A stretch of DNA of 51,723 bases from Streptomyces sp. NK15101 (GTDB lineage Bacteria; Actinomycetota; Actinomycetes; Streptomycetales; Streptomycetaceae), in assembly GCF_020400725.1 (NCBI RefSeq), contig NZ_JAINVG010000052.1, positions 1 through 51,723 on the forward strand, in the 5' to 3' direction. Below the pieces are notes generated by a model. That model was not told where the DNA came from and did not search any database. It saw only the letters and a program-made list of their open reading frames with translations. Below are positions 7,450 through 14,980 of the stretch, one piece after another; within the stretch, counting starts at the first letter, position 1; every line of letters starts with the position of its first letter. Made by a program: the position numbers and the translations under genes.

Positions 7450-9180
7450 GTGCTGGAGGAGATGCGGATACGGTCGCTCGGGGTCATCGACGACGCGGTG
7501 GTCGAGCTGTCGCCCGGCTTCACCGCGGTGACCGGTGAGACCGGTGCGGGCAAGACCATGGTCGTGACCAGCCTGGGGCTGCTGCTCGGCGGACGTGCCG
7601 ACCCGGCCCTGGTGCGGATCGGCGCGGCCTCGGCCGTCGTCGAGGGACGGATCAGCCTGCCCCCGGACTCACCCGTCGCCGTGCGCGCCGAGGAGGCCGG
7701 TGCCGAGCTCGACGAGGGCGTGCTCATCGTCAGCCGTACCGTCTCCGCCGAGGGGCGCTCGCGCGCCCACCTCGGCGGGCGCTCCGTGCCCGTCGGGCTG
7801 CTCGCCGAGCTCGCCGACGAGCTCGTCGCCGTCCACGGCCAGACCGACCAGCAGGGCCTGCTCAAGCCGGCCCGGCAGCGCGGCGCGCTCGACCGGTACG
7901 CGGGCGAGGCCGTCTCCGTGCCGCTCGCCGCCTACGGCGAGGCGTACCGGCGGCTGCGCGCCGTCACCGCCGAGCTGGACGAGATCACCACCCGGGCCAG
8001 GGAACGCGCCCAGGAGGCCGATCTGCTGCGCTTCGGGCTCGGCGAGATCGAGGCCGTCGCCCCGCTGCCCGGCGAGGACGCCGAACTCGCCGCCGAGGCC
8101 GAGCGGCTCGGGCACGCCGAGGCCCTCGCCTCCGCCGCCGCGCTCGCGCACGCCGCGCTCGCGGGCAACCCCGAGGACCCCGAGGCCGTCGACGCGACCA
8201 CCCTGGTCGCCGGCGCGGGCCGGGCCCTGGAGGCCGTACGGTCGCACGACCCGGCGCTCGCGGGACTCGCCGACCGGATGGGCGAGATCTCCATCCTGCT
8301 CTCGGACGTGGCGCAGGAGCTGGCCGGATACGCCGACGACCTGGACGCCGACCCGCTGCGGCTCGCCGCCGTCGAGGAGCGGCGGGCGCTGCTCACCCAG
8401 CTGACGAGGAAGTACGGCGAGGACATCGGCGCCGTCCTCGCCTGGGCGGAGGAGAGCGCGGCGCGGCTCGGCGAGCTCGAGGGCGACGACGACCGGATCG
8501 AGGAGCTCACCGCCGAGCGGGACCGGCTGCGCGACGAACTGTCGGTGCTCGCGCAGCGGCTCACCGACGCGCGTACGGAGACGGCCGCCCGGTTCGCCGA
8601 CGCGGTCACCGCCGAACTCGCCTCGCTGGCCATGCCCCACGCGCGCGTGTCCTTCGCCATCGCCCAGACCGAGGACCCCGAGGGCGTCGAGGTCGGCGGC
8701 CGGCGAGTCGCCTACGGCCCGTCCGGGGCCGACGAGGTCGAGCTGCTGCTCGCCCCGCACCCCGGCGCCCCGCCCCGGCCCATCGCCAAGGGCGCGTCCG
8801 GCGGTGAGCTGTCCCGGGTGATGCTCGCCGTGGAGGTCGTCTTCGCCGGGGTCGACCCGGTGCCGACGTACCTCTTCGACGAGGTCGACGCGGGCGTCGG
8901 CGGCAAGGCGGCCGTCGAGATCGGCCGTCGGCTCGCCAAGCTCGCCAAGTCCGCTCAGGTCGTGGTCGTCACCCACCTCCCGCAGGTCGCGGCCTTCGCC
9001 GACCGGCAGTTGCTCGTCGAGAAGACGAACGACGGCTCCGTGACCCGTTCCGGCGTCACCGTCCTGGAGGGGGAGGAGCGGGTCCGGGAGCTGTCCCGGA
9101 TGCTCGCCGGCCAGGAGGACTCCGAGACGGCCAGGGCCCACGCGGAGGAGCTGCTCGCCACGGCGCGGGCGGACGTGTGA
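7450..9180 (+). CDS. recN: DNA repair ATPase RecN
   Basis: A 576-residue SMC-like ATPase for recombinational double-strand-break repair. Walker A GETGAGKT is at 29-36, a long coiled-coil middle region runs about 150-365, a KGASGGELSRVMLA signature follows, and Walker B is YLFDEVDAGVGG from Tyr474. Length agrees with RecN (about 550-580). The GTG at 7450 gives the usual MLEEMRIRSLGVIDD beginning; the ATG at 7438 would extend into the -10 box. The stop overlaps the next start by 4 nt, so the membrane protein behind it is translationally coupled. Confidence 0.95.
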   Translation: MLEEMRIRSLGVIDDAVVELSPGFTAVTGETGAGKTMVVTSLGLLLGGRADPALVRIGAASAVVEGRISLPPDSPVAVRAEEAGAELDEGVLIVSRTVSAEGRSRAHLGGRSVPVGLLAELADELVAVHGQTDQQGLLKPARQRGALDRYAGEAVSVPLAAYGEAYRRLRAVTAELDEITTRARERAQEADLLRFGLGEIEAVAPLPGEDAELAAEAERLGHAEALASAAALAHAALAGNPEDPEAVDATTLVAGAGRALEAVRSHDPALAGLADRMGEISILLSDVAQELAGYADDLDADPLRLAAVEERRALLTQLTRKYGEDIGAVLAWAEESAARLGELEGDDDRIEELTAERDRLRDELSVLAQRLTDARTETAARFADAVTAELASLAMPHARVSFAIAQTEDPEGVEVGGRRVAYGPSGADEVELLLAPHPGAPPRPIAKGASGGELSRVMLAVEVVFAGVDPVPTYLFDEVDAGVGGKAAVEIGRRLAKLAKSAQVVVVTHLPQVAAFADRQLLVEKTNDGSVTRSGVTVLEGEERVRELSRMLAGQEDSETARAHAEELLATARADV

Positions 9181-9995
9181 CCCGGGCGCCGGGACGGCTC
9201 GGTACGGTCGCCGGTGCCTTCGGTGCCTTCGGTGCCTTCGGTTCCTTCGGTGCCTTCGGTGCCTTCGGTGCCTTCGGGGCGACGCGGCTCGGGACGTTCG
9301 TGGCCGCCTTCGGTGCGACCCGGCTCGCGTACGGGCGGCTGAGGCGGCGGCCGCCGGGCAACCCGGGCAGCTGGGAACGGACCAACCACGCCGGCCGGCC
9401 GGTCCTCCTGCAGGCCGGTCCGGCCGCGGCCTTCGGCTCGGCCGCCGCCGCCCTGCCCTCGGCGCCCGCGGCAGCCCTGGCCGTCACGGCGGCGGCCGTG
9501 TGCGGGCGGTACGACGACCTGCGCGGTGACCACCGGCGCGGCTTCAGGGCGCACCTGGCGGCGCTGCGGGGCGGCGAGGTGACCAGCGGGGCGGTCAAGC
9601 TCCTCGGGATCGGTGGGGCCTCCCTGGTGGCCGGGGCCCTCCTCAGGGAGAAGCCCGTCGACAAGGTCCTCGCCGGGGTCGTCATCGCCGGTACCGCGCA
9701 CCTGGTGAACCTCGTGGACGTACGGCCGGGGCGCGCGGGCCTCCTCGTGCTCGGGATCGGCGCGCCGGGGCTGCTGCGAGGGACGCTCGCCGCGGCTCCG
9801 ATGGGGGCCGCCGCGGCGCTCCTCGCCGACGACCTCGGCGAGGTGAGCATGCTCGGCGACATGGGCGCGCACGCGCTCGGCGCCGCCGTCGGCAGTGCCG
9901 TCGCCGCCTCCAACGGGCGGCTCGGGCTCGTCGCGCACGCGGCCGGTCTGGTCGCCGCCGCCGTGTGGGGGGAGCGGGCGGCCTCCTCCGCCTGA
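9177..9995 (+). CDS. Integral membrane protein, degenerate MraY/WecA-like (PNPT) family
   Basis: A 272-residue hydrophobic protein. Two segments recall the phosphoglycosyltransferase family of MraY and WecA: YDDLRGD (Tyr112, Asp113, Asp114), like the paired Asp motif, and LGDMGAHALG (Gly227, Asp228), like the GDxGSxxLG motif. The protein is shorter than MraY and the other motifs are weak, so enzymatic activity is uncertain. The first hydrophobic segment (13-33) consists of seven Gly-Ala-Phe/Gly-Ser-Phe triplets made by a 9-bp DNA repeat. GTG 9177 overlaps the recN stop by 4 nt. A glycosyltransferase gene follows, so a role in a cell-surface glycan is plausible. Confidence 0.7.
   Translation: MTRAPGRLGTVAGAFGAFGAFGSFGAFGAFGAFGATRLGTFVAAFGATRLAYGRLRRRPPGNPGSWERTNHAGRPVLLQAGPAAAFGSAAAALPSAPAAALAVTAAAVCGRYDDLRGDHRRGFRAHLAALRGGEVTSGAVKLLGIGGASLVAGALLREKPVDKVLAGVVIAGTAHLVNLVDVRPGRAGLLVLGIGAPGLLRGTLAAAPMGAAAALLADDLGEVSMLGDMGAHALGAAVGSAVAASNGRLGLVAHAAGLVAAAVWGERAASSA
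9213..9275 (+). repeat. 9-bp tandem repeat ggtgccttc x7, coding for GAF triplets
   Basis: Seven contiguous 9-bp units from 9213. Six are ggtgccttc and the fourth is ggttccttc (Gly-Ser-Phe). They encode residues 13-33 of the membrane protein. Copy-number change by slippage would lengthen or shorten a membrane helix without shifting frame. Confidence 0.95.
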
Positions 9996-10080
9996 GGGGC
10001 GCGAACGTGGTGCGGCGGGCGGCTTCCTCTGCCTGAGGGCGCCTGAGGGTGTCTGAGGGCGCCTGAGGGTGTCTGAGGGG
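9974..10080 (+). repeat. Duplicated gene 3' end plus 10-bp tandem array
   Basis: The gcgggcggc...gcctgaggg run that ends the membrane protein gene (9974-9998) recurs 41 bp later (10015-10039) with two changes. It runs into five tandem decamers of the form gcctgagggY/gtctgagggY (10031-10080). The array is noncoding and lies in the 252-bp gap before the glycosyltransferase gene. Confidence 0.85.
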
Positions 10081-10234
10081 CGCCAAGCTGACGCGGGGGG
10101 AGCGAGCGAGGTATTCGTGCGCTCACCCGTGTGGGTGAAGCCGTGGAGTGCGTGCCCGGCCCGTACGCCTCCCGCGCACCGGAACGACGCCATTTCGGTG
10201 CCGGAACGTGCGTACGGTCGAGGGCACGGACTGG

Positions 10235-10240
10235 CATCCT
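10235..10240 (+). promoter_or_regulatory. Possible -10 box of leaderless glycosyltransferase transcript
   Basis: CATCCT ends 7 nt before GTG 10248. It is a weaker match to TANNNT than the others in the window, but the spacing is right and no Shine-Dalgarno sequence is present. Confidence 0.35.
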
Positions 10241-10247
10241 TGGGCGC

Positions 10248-11327
10248 GTGACACAGCTCCGTACGGTCCAAGTGCTGGGCGGCGGCGGCGCGGGCAGCAG
10301 CGCGCACGTCCGATCACTTGCCTCGGGGCTGGTGGCGAGGGGCGTGCGGGTGACCGTGTGCGCCCCGGCCGAACTCGACCGCGCATACGACTACCTGGGC
10401 GCAGGCGCGCACTTCGTCCCCCTGCCCCGTCTCGGCGACCCCGCCACCGTCACCGCGCTCCGCAACGCCTGCATCGGCGCGGACGTGGTGCACGCGCACG
10501 GCCTCCAGGCCTCCGTACGGGCCGCGCTCGCGCTGGCGGGCGGCGGCCGTACCCCCCTGGTGACCACCTGGCACAGCCGGAACCACGTGGACGGGGCGCG
10601 GGGCGGGGTGCTGCGGCTCCTCGAACGGAAGACCGCGCGGGCCGCGACCGTCGTCCTCGGGACCTCCTCCGAACTCGTCGACCGCGCCCGGCGGCGCGGG
10701 GCCCGGGACGCCCGCCTCGCCCCCGTCACCGTTCCCCCCGCGCGCGGGCCCGTCTGCCTCCACGACGGCAAGGCCCGCGCCGAACTCGGCGCCGTCGACC
10801 GGCCCTTGCTCATGGCCGTCGGAGCGCTCGAGCGCGGCCGGGGGTACCGGACGCTGCTCGACGCGGCGCGGCTGTGGCGGGGGCTCGATCCGGAGCCGCT
10901 GCTCGTCATCGCGGGGGAGGGGCGTGAACGGGCCTTCCTGCAACGGCGGATCGTCGAGGAGCGGCTGTCCGTGCGGCTCATCGGGCGCCGGGACGACGTC
11001 GCCGAGCTGCTCGCGGCCGCCGACGTCGCCGTCCTGCCGTCGCGGTGGGAGGCCCGCTCCCTGCTCGCGCAGGAGGCGCTCCGACTCGGGGTGCCGCTCG
11101 TCGCGACGGCGGTCGGCGGTGTGCCGGAACTCGTCGGGAACGCGGCGGAGCTGGTGCCGTACGGGGACGCGGGGGCCCTGGCGGGGGCGGTGCGGGGGCT
11201 GTTGGAGGACGCGGACCGGCGGATGGACCTGGCGGCGGCGGGGCGGGTGCAGGCGGGGTCCTGGCCCACGGAGGACGAGACGGTGGCGCATGTGCTGGCG
11301 GTGTACGACGAGTTGACGGGACGCTGA
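10248..11327 (+). CDS. Glycosyltransferase family 4
   Basis: A 359-residue GT-B glycosyltransferase. The N-terminal domain starts with VQVLGGGGAGSSAHVRSLA (a glycine-rich acceptor loop) and HAHGLQ follows near residue 82. The C-terminal nucleotide-sugar domain carries AVGALERGRGY, LIGRRDDVAELLAAADVAVLPSRWE and an EALRLGVPLVATAVGGVPE segment. The last includes the EX7E-like region that contacts the donor in family GT4. Substrate and product are unknown. GTG 10248 is preferred to the in-frame start at 10131, which would add 39 residues of unrelated sequence. It lies downstream of the MraY/WecA-like gene. Confidence 0.85.
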   Translation: MTQLRTVQVLGGGGAGSSAHVRSLASGLVARGVRVTVCAPAELDRAYDYLGAGAHFVPLPRLGDPATVTALRNACIGADVVHAHGLQASVRAALALAGGGRTPLVTTWHSRNHVDGARGGVLRLLERKTARAATVVLGTSSELVDRARRRGARDARLAPVTVPPARGPVCLHDGKARAELGAVDRPLLMAVGALERGRGYRTLLDAARLWRGLDPEPLLVIAGEGRERAFLQRRIVEERLSVRLIGRRDDVAELLAAADVAVLPSRWEARSLLAQEALRLGVPLVATAVGGVPELVGNAAELVPYGDAGALAGAVRGLLEDADRRMDLAAAGRVQAGSWPTEDETVAHVLAVYDELTGR

Positions 11328-11375
11328 CGTTTTCAGGGCCTGCGCCCGTCGCGGCCCTCCGCTCCGCGGCCCGCT

Positions 11376-11600
11376 GTCCGTCGTGGGCGGTCGTTCCGCA
11401 GGAGCGGTGCCCACCCCCGCTCCCGCGCCTGAACGGCCACCACCGGTGCACCGGCGCTCGGGGTGCGGGTCCAGGCGCGGGACGCGGAGGCGCCGCTATG
11501 GGCGCCGTCCCGTGTGCCCACCCGTCCCGCCCCGCGGGACGACTGCCCACACGGGCACGGGCGGGGGGCACCGCCCCGCCGGGTGCGGGCCCACACGGGC
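11376..11600 (+). repeat. Composite intergenic repeat, copy E1 (A1'-B-A2-D)
   Basis: Fills most of the 327-bp gap between the convergent glycosyltransferase and PucR genes. Parts in order: a shortened A1 hairpin (gtgggc...gcccac, 11383-11414); B with a decayed left arm but intact right arm (about 11426-11478); the A2 hairpin (11509-11555) with outer arms cccgtgtg/cacacggg and inner arms cgtcccgc/gcgggacg; then the D part. The stretch 11501-11583 is the reverse complement of 22834-22917 in copy E2 with one substitution and one single-base gap. No coding sequence is credible here. Confidence 0.85.
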
Positions 11601-11654
11601 GGGGCGACGCCCGTTTCGGTGCGGGGTCATCCGGGCAAGGGGTGCTGCCCGGGG

Positions 11655-13277
11655 TCACGGCGTGTGGCGACGGGCGCGGAGGGCCAAGGAGAGGGCCAGG
11701 ACCGTCTGGGGGTCGTCCAGGTCCGTGCCGAGGAGTTCGGAGATGCGGGCCAGCCGGTTGTAGAGGGTCTGGCGGTTGAGGTGGAGCTCGCGGGCCGTCT
11801 CCGCCTTGCGGCCCGCATGGGCGAGGTACGTCTGGAGGGTGGGGAGGAGCGGCGGGCGGGACGTGGCGTCGTGGTCCCGCAGCGGACCGATCGCGCGGTC
11901 CACGAAGGCCGCCAGGTCCGGATGGTCCCGCAGCCGCCACAGGAGCAGGTCGATGTCGAGGCGCCGCGCGTCGTACCAGGGCAGCTCCGAGAGGCCCTGC
12001 GCCGCCGTCGCCGTCTCCGCCGCGTGCCGCAGGCCCGCCGAGGCCGCCGCCCAGCCGCCCGCGACGCCGACCACGACGACCGGCGGGTGCACCCCGGCCC
12101 GTTCCAGACCGGCCCGCTCCACGCCCGCGCGCAGCGCCGCCGCGACCCGGTCCGCGACCGCCGTCCGTTCCGATTCCGAGCGGAGACCCAGCAACAGCGG
12201 CACCCGGCCTTCCACCGGGCGGACGCCCAGGAGGGCCGGGACGCCGACCGAGGACAGCTCCTCCAGGACCGCGCGGGCCAGCAGGGCCCAGTTGCCCGAG
12301 GGGGAGAGTTCCGAGGCCAGGCGCATGACCACCGGGAGCAGGGGGCCGTCGCCCGGTTTGAAGCCGAGGACCCTCGCCTGCGCCGGGGCGTCCTCCGCCG
12401 TGATGCGGCCCTCCGCGAGGTCCGTCAGGAAGTCGCCCCGGCCGCGCGCGGCCAGCTCCTCCTCCTGGCGTGCCTGCATGAGGACGACCGCGAGGAGTCC
12501 CGCCGCCCGCTCGGCCGCCATCCGGTGGACGGGGGAGAGTGCGCCGGAGACCGCGAGGAGGACGAGGCGGGCCCGTACCGAGCCCGTACCGGGGCCGCCG
12601 CCGGGCACGTCGACGAGGACCGTGCCGGAGGGCGGGCCGGACTCGCGGGCCGCCCGCTGGCCGCGCAGCCCGTCCCACACCTGGAGCGGGTCGGCGGGCG
12701 CGGACTCGGTGCCCGCCGCGTACAGCAGCTGTCCGTCGGCGGTCTCCAGGAAGACCGGGTTGGCGGCGAAGTCGGAGAGGATGCGGAGGACCTGTGGCAC
12801 CCCACCGCCGCCGAGCAGCGCCTCCGTGCACTGCCGGTGGACCTCCTCGGCCTGCCGCTGGAGGGCGTAGTGGCCGTTGACGATCTCGGTGTGGATCTCC
12901 TCCGTGACGGCGACGAAGGGGACCTCGCGGTGGAGCTGGACGAGCGGCAGGCCGGCGGCCCGGGCGGTCTCCACTATCGTCGCCGGGAGGCGGGCGAAGC
13001 GCGGGCCCAGCTCGACGACGAGCGCCGCGATGCCCCGGTCGGCGAGCCGGCGGACGAAGGCACGTTGTTCGGCCGGGCGGGTGCCCAGGCCGAGGCCCGT
13101 CGTGAGGAGCAGTTCGCCGCCCTTGAGGAGCGACGCGATGTTCGGCACCTCGCCCGCGTGCACCCAGCGCACCGTGCGGTGCAGCCGGTCCGCGCCGGCC
13201 ACGACCTCCGGGAGCCCGCTGCGCAGCCCGGGAAGTTCGAGCGCCCGCTGCACGGTGATCCCGCCCTGGTTGTCCAT
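11655..13277 (-). CDS. PucR family transcriptional regulator
   Basis: A 540-residue regulator with the PucR layout: an N-terminal PucR domain (ALELPGLRSGLPEVVAG, then WVHAGEVPNIASLLKGGELLLTTG without break), a GGDEF-like middle region, and a C-terminal HTH_30 domain. The HTH helices read LAHAGRKAETARELHLN and RQTLYNRLARISELLG. PucR proteins activate purine, amine or amino-acid catabolism in response to pathway metabolites. Its start at ATG 13277 faces the APC permease across 161 bp, and the permease is followed by an amine oxidase, so those two genes are its likely targets. The effector is unknown. Confidence 0.9.
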   Translation of the reverse strand: MDNQGGITVQRALELPGLRSGLPEVVAGADRLHRTVRWVHAGEVPNIASLLKGGELLLTTGLGLGTRPAEQRAFVRRLADRGIAALVVELGPRFARLPATIVETARAAGLPLVQLHREVPFVAVTEEIHTEIVNGHYALQRQAEEVHRQCTEALLGGGGVPQVLRILSDFAANPVFLETADGQLLYAAGTESAPADPLQVWDGLRGQRAARESGPPSGTVLVDVPGGGPGTGSVRARLVLLAVSGALSPVHRMAAERAAGLLAVVLMQARQEEELAARGRGDFLTDLAEGRITAEDAPAQARVLGFKPGDGPLLPVVMRLASELSPSGNWALLARAVLEELSSVGVPALLGVRPVEGRVPLLLGLRSESERTAVADRVAAALRAGVERAGLERAGVHPPVVVVGVAGGWAAASAGLRHAAETATAAQGLSELPWYDARRLDIDLLLWRLRDHPDLAAFVDRAIGPLRDHDATSRPPLLPTLQTYLAHAGRKAETARELHLNRQTLYNRLARISELLGTDLDDPQTVLALSLALRARRHTP

Positions 13278-13352
13278 GGAGCCGGACGCTACCCGCGTCC
13301 GTGTTGCGACGACATCACCGCACGGTCACGGGACCGGACAGTTCGTACACCA

Positions 13353-13371
13353 GGGCGACAACTCGTCGCCC
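13353..13371. promoter_or_regulatory. Inverted repeat in the divergent PucR/permease control region
   Basis: gggcgac, five bases, gtcgccc is a perfect 7-bp inverted repeat. It lies about midway between the two divergent starts and is a candidate regulator site. In the same gap, attgtgcgac and attgtggcct form a partial direct repeat (from about 13382). No defined PucR consensus is available to me for comparison. Confidence 0.4.
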
Positions 13372-13438
13372 CATGGCGGGAATTGTGCGACCGCATGTCG
13401 ATTGTGGCCTACGTCACGCACGAGGATCCTCTCGGCCC

Positions 13439-14953
13439 ATGGCAGAGAACCCCACTCCAGAGGTCCACCGGCTCAAGGCGAACTCGGTCGGACTCGTCGG
13501 CGTCGTCTTCATGGCGGTCGCCACCGCCGCCCCGATCACGGCGATGACCGGAAACCTCCCCATCGCCGTCGGCTTCGGCAACGGCACCGGCGCACCCGCC
13601 GGATACCTCTTCGCGACGCTCGTCCTGACCGTCTTCTCGGTCGGCTACGTCGCCATGGCCAAGCGGATCACGGCCGCGGGCGCCTTCTACGGCTACATCT
13701 CGCACGGCCTGGGCCGGATCGCCGGCATGGCCTCCGGCATGCTCGCGGTCCTCGCGTACATCGTCTTCGAGGCCTCGATCGTCGGCGTCTTCGCCTACTT
13801 CGCCAAGACCACGGTCGCCGACCAGCTCGGCGTCGACCTGCCGTGGATCCTGTACGCGGCGGTCATGCTGGCCGTCACCGCCGTCCTGTCGTACTTCGAC
13901 ATCAACCTGACCGCCAAGGCGCTCGGGGTGATGCTGGTCGCGGAGATCGCCGTCCTCTTCGCGGTCGCCACCGCCGTCCTGATCGCCGGCGGCGGCCCCG
14001 ACGGCATCCCGGTCGAGCCGATCAACCCCAAGAACGCCTTCACCGGCACCTCTGCCGGTCTCGGTCTCTTCTTCGCCTTCTGGTCGTGGGTCGGCTTCGA
14101 GTCGACCGCGATGTACGGCGAGGAGTCCCGCGACCCCAAGCGGGTCATCCCGCGGGCCACCCTGATCTCCGTCATCGGCGTCGGCCTGTTCTACATCTAC
14201 GTCTCCTGGATGACGATCGCCGGGAACGGGCTCGCCGGTTCCGTGAAGCTGTCCTCGTCCGCGAGCCCGCTCGACCTGTTCTTCGCGCCCACCCAGAGCT
14301 TCATCGGCGCCTGGGCCGTCGACGCCTTCCAGTGGCTGCTGCTCACCGGCTCCTTCGCCTGCGGCATGGCCTTCCACCAGTGCGCCTCGCGCTATCTGTA
14401 CGCCATCGGCCGGGAGGGCTTCCTCCACCCGGCGCTCGGCCGCACCCACGCCCGGCACGGCTCGCCGTACATCGCCTCGTACGTGCAGAGCGCGATCGCC
14501 GTCGCCCTCGTCGCCGCCTTCTGGCTCACCGGCCAGGACCCGTACATCCACCTCTACACGCTGCTCGCGATCCTCGGCACGATGGCGATCCTCATCGTCC
14601 AGACTCTCTGCTCCTTCGCCGTCATCGGCTACTTCCGGAAGAACCACCCCGAGGACCGGCACTGGTTCAGGACCCTCACGGCCCCGCTCCTCGGCGGTGT
14701 CGGCATGATCGCCGTCGTCGTGTTGCTGATCATGAACATGGAGACCGCGGCCGGTCTCGCCGCCGACTCCCTCTTCTTCAAGGCGATCCCCTGGATCGTC
14801 GGCGCCGTCTTCCTCGGCGGCCTCGGCCTCGGCCTCTACCTCAAGGCCAAGCGGCCCGAGCGCTACGAGATCATCGGCCGGATCGTCCTGGAGGACGCCA
14901 CCGAGCGCACCGACGAGGAAACCCCCCTCCCCGCCTCCGTACCCCAGAGCTGA
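13439..14953 (+). CDS. APC family amino acid/amine permease
   Basis: A 504-residue membrane protein with about 12 hydrophobic segments. The first helix has the APC-family substrate/Na site run SVGLVGVVFMAVATAAPITA, and helix 6 contains GLFFAFWSWVGFESTAMYGEE, close to the FxAFxGFE motif of the superfamily. Proteins of this type import amino acids or amines. ATG 13439 gives the standard MAENPTPEVHRL beginning; the in-frame GTG/ATG codons upstream are in the control region. The amine oxidase gene starts 27 nt after its stop and divergent PucR lies upstream, so an amine or polyamine substrate is likely but not shown. Confidence 0.88.
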   Translation: MAENPTPEVHRLKANSVGLVGVVFMAVATAAPITAMTGNLPIAVGFGNGTGAPAGYLFATLVLTVFSVGYVAMAKRITAAGAFYGYISHGLGRIAGMASGMLAVLAYIVFEASIVGVFAYFAKTTVADQLGVDLPWILYAAVMLAVTAVLSYFDINLTAKALGVMLVAEIAVLFAVATAVLIAGGGPDGIPVEPINPKNAFTGTSAGLGLFFAFWSWVGFESTAMYGEESRDPKRVIPRATLISVIGVGLFYIYVSWMTIAGNGLAGSVKLSSSASPLDLFFAPTQSFIGAWAVDAFQWLLLTGSFACGMAFHQCASRYLYAIGREGFLHPALGRTHARHGSPYIASYVQSAIAVALVAAFWLTGQDPYIHLYTLLAILGTMAILIVQTLCSFAVIGYFRKNHPEDRHWFRTLTAPLLGGVGMIAVVVLLIMNMETAAGLAADSLFFKAIPWIVGAVFLGGLGLGLYLKAKRPERYEIIGRIVLEDATERTDEETPLPASVPQS

Positions 14954-14980
14954 ATCCCCCTCACCCGCCAGGAGAGCCCC

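Noticed and set aside
9213..9275. Phase variation by frameshifting at the GAF repeat.
   Set aside because: The unit is 9 bp, so gain or loss of a unit does not shift frame.
11328..11654. A short gene in the gap between the glycosyltransferase and PucR genes.
   Set aside because: Open frames there fall in repeat E1 and translate to Pro/Arg/Gly-rich sequence with no start signal.
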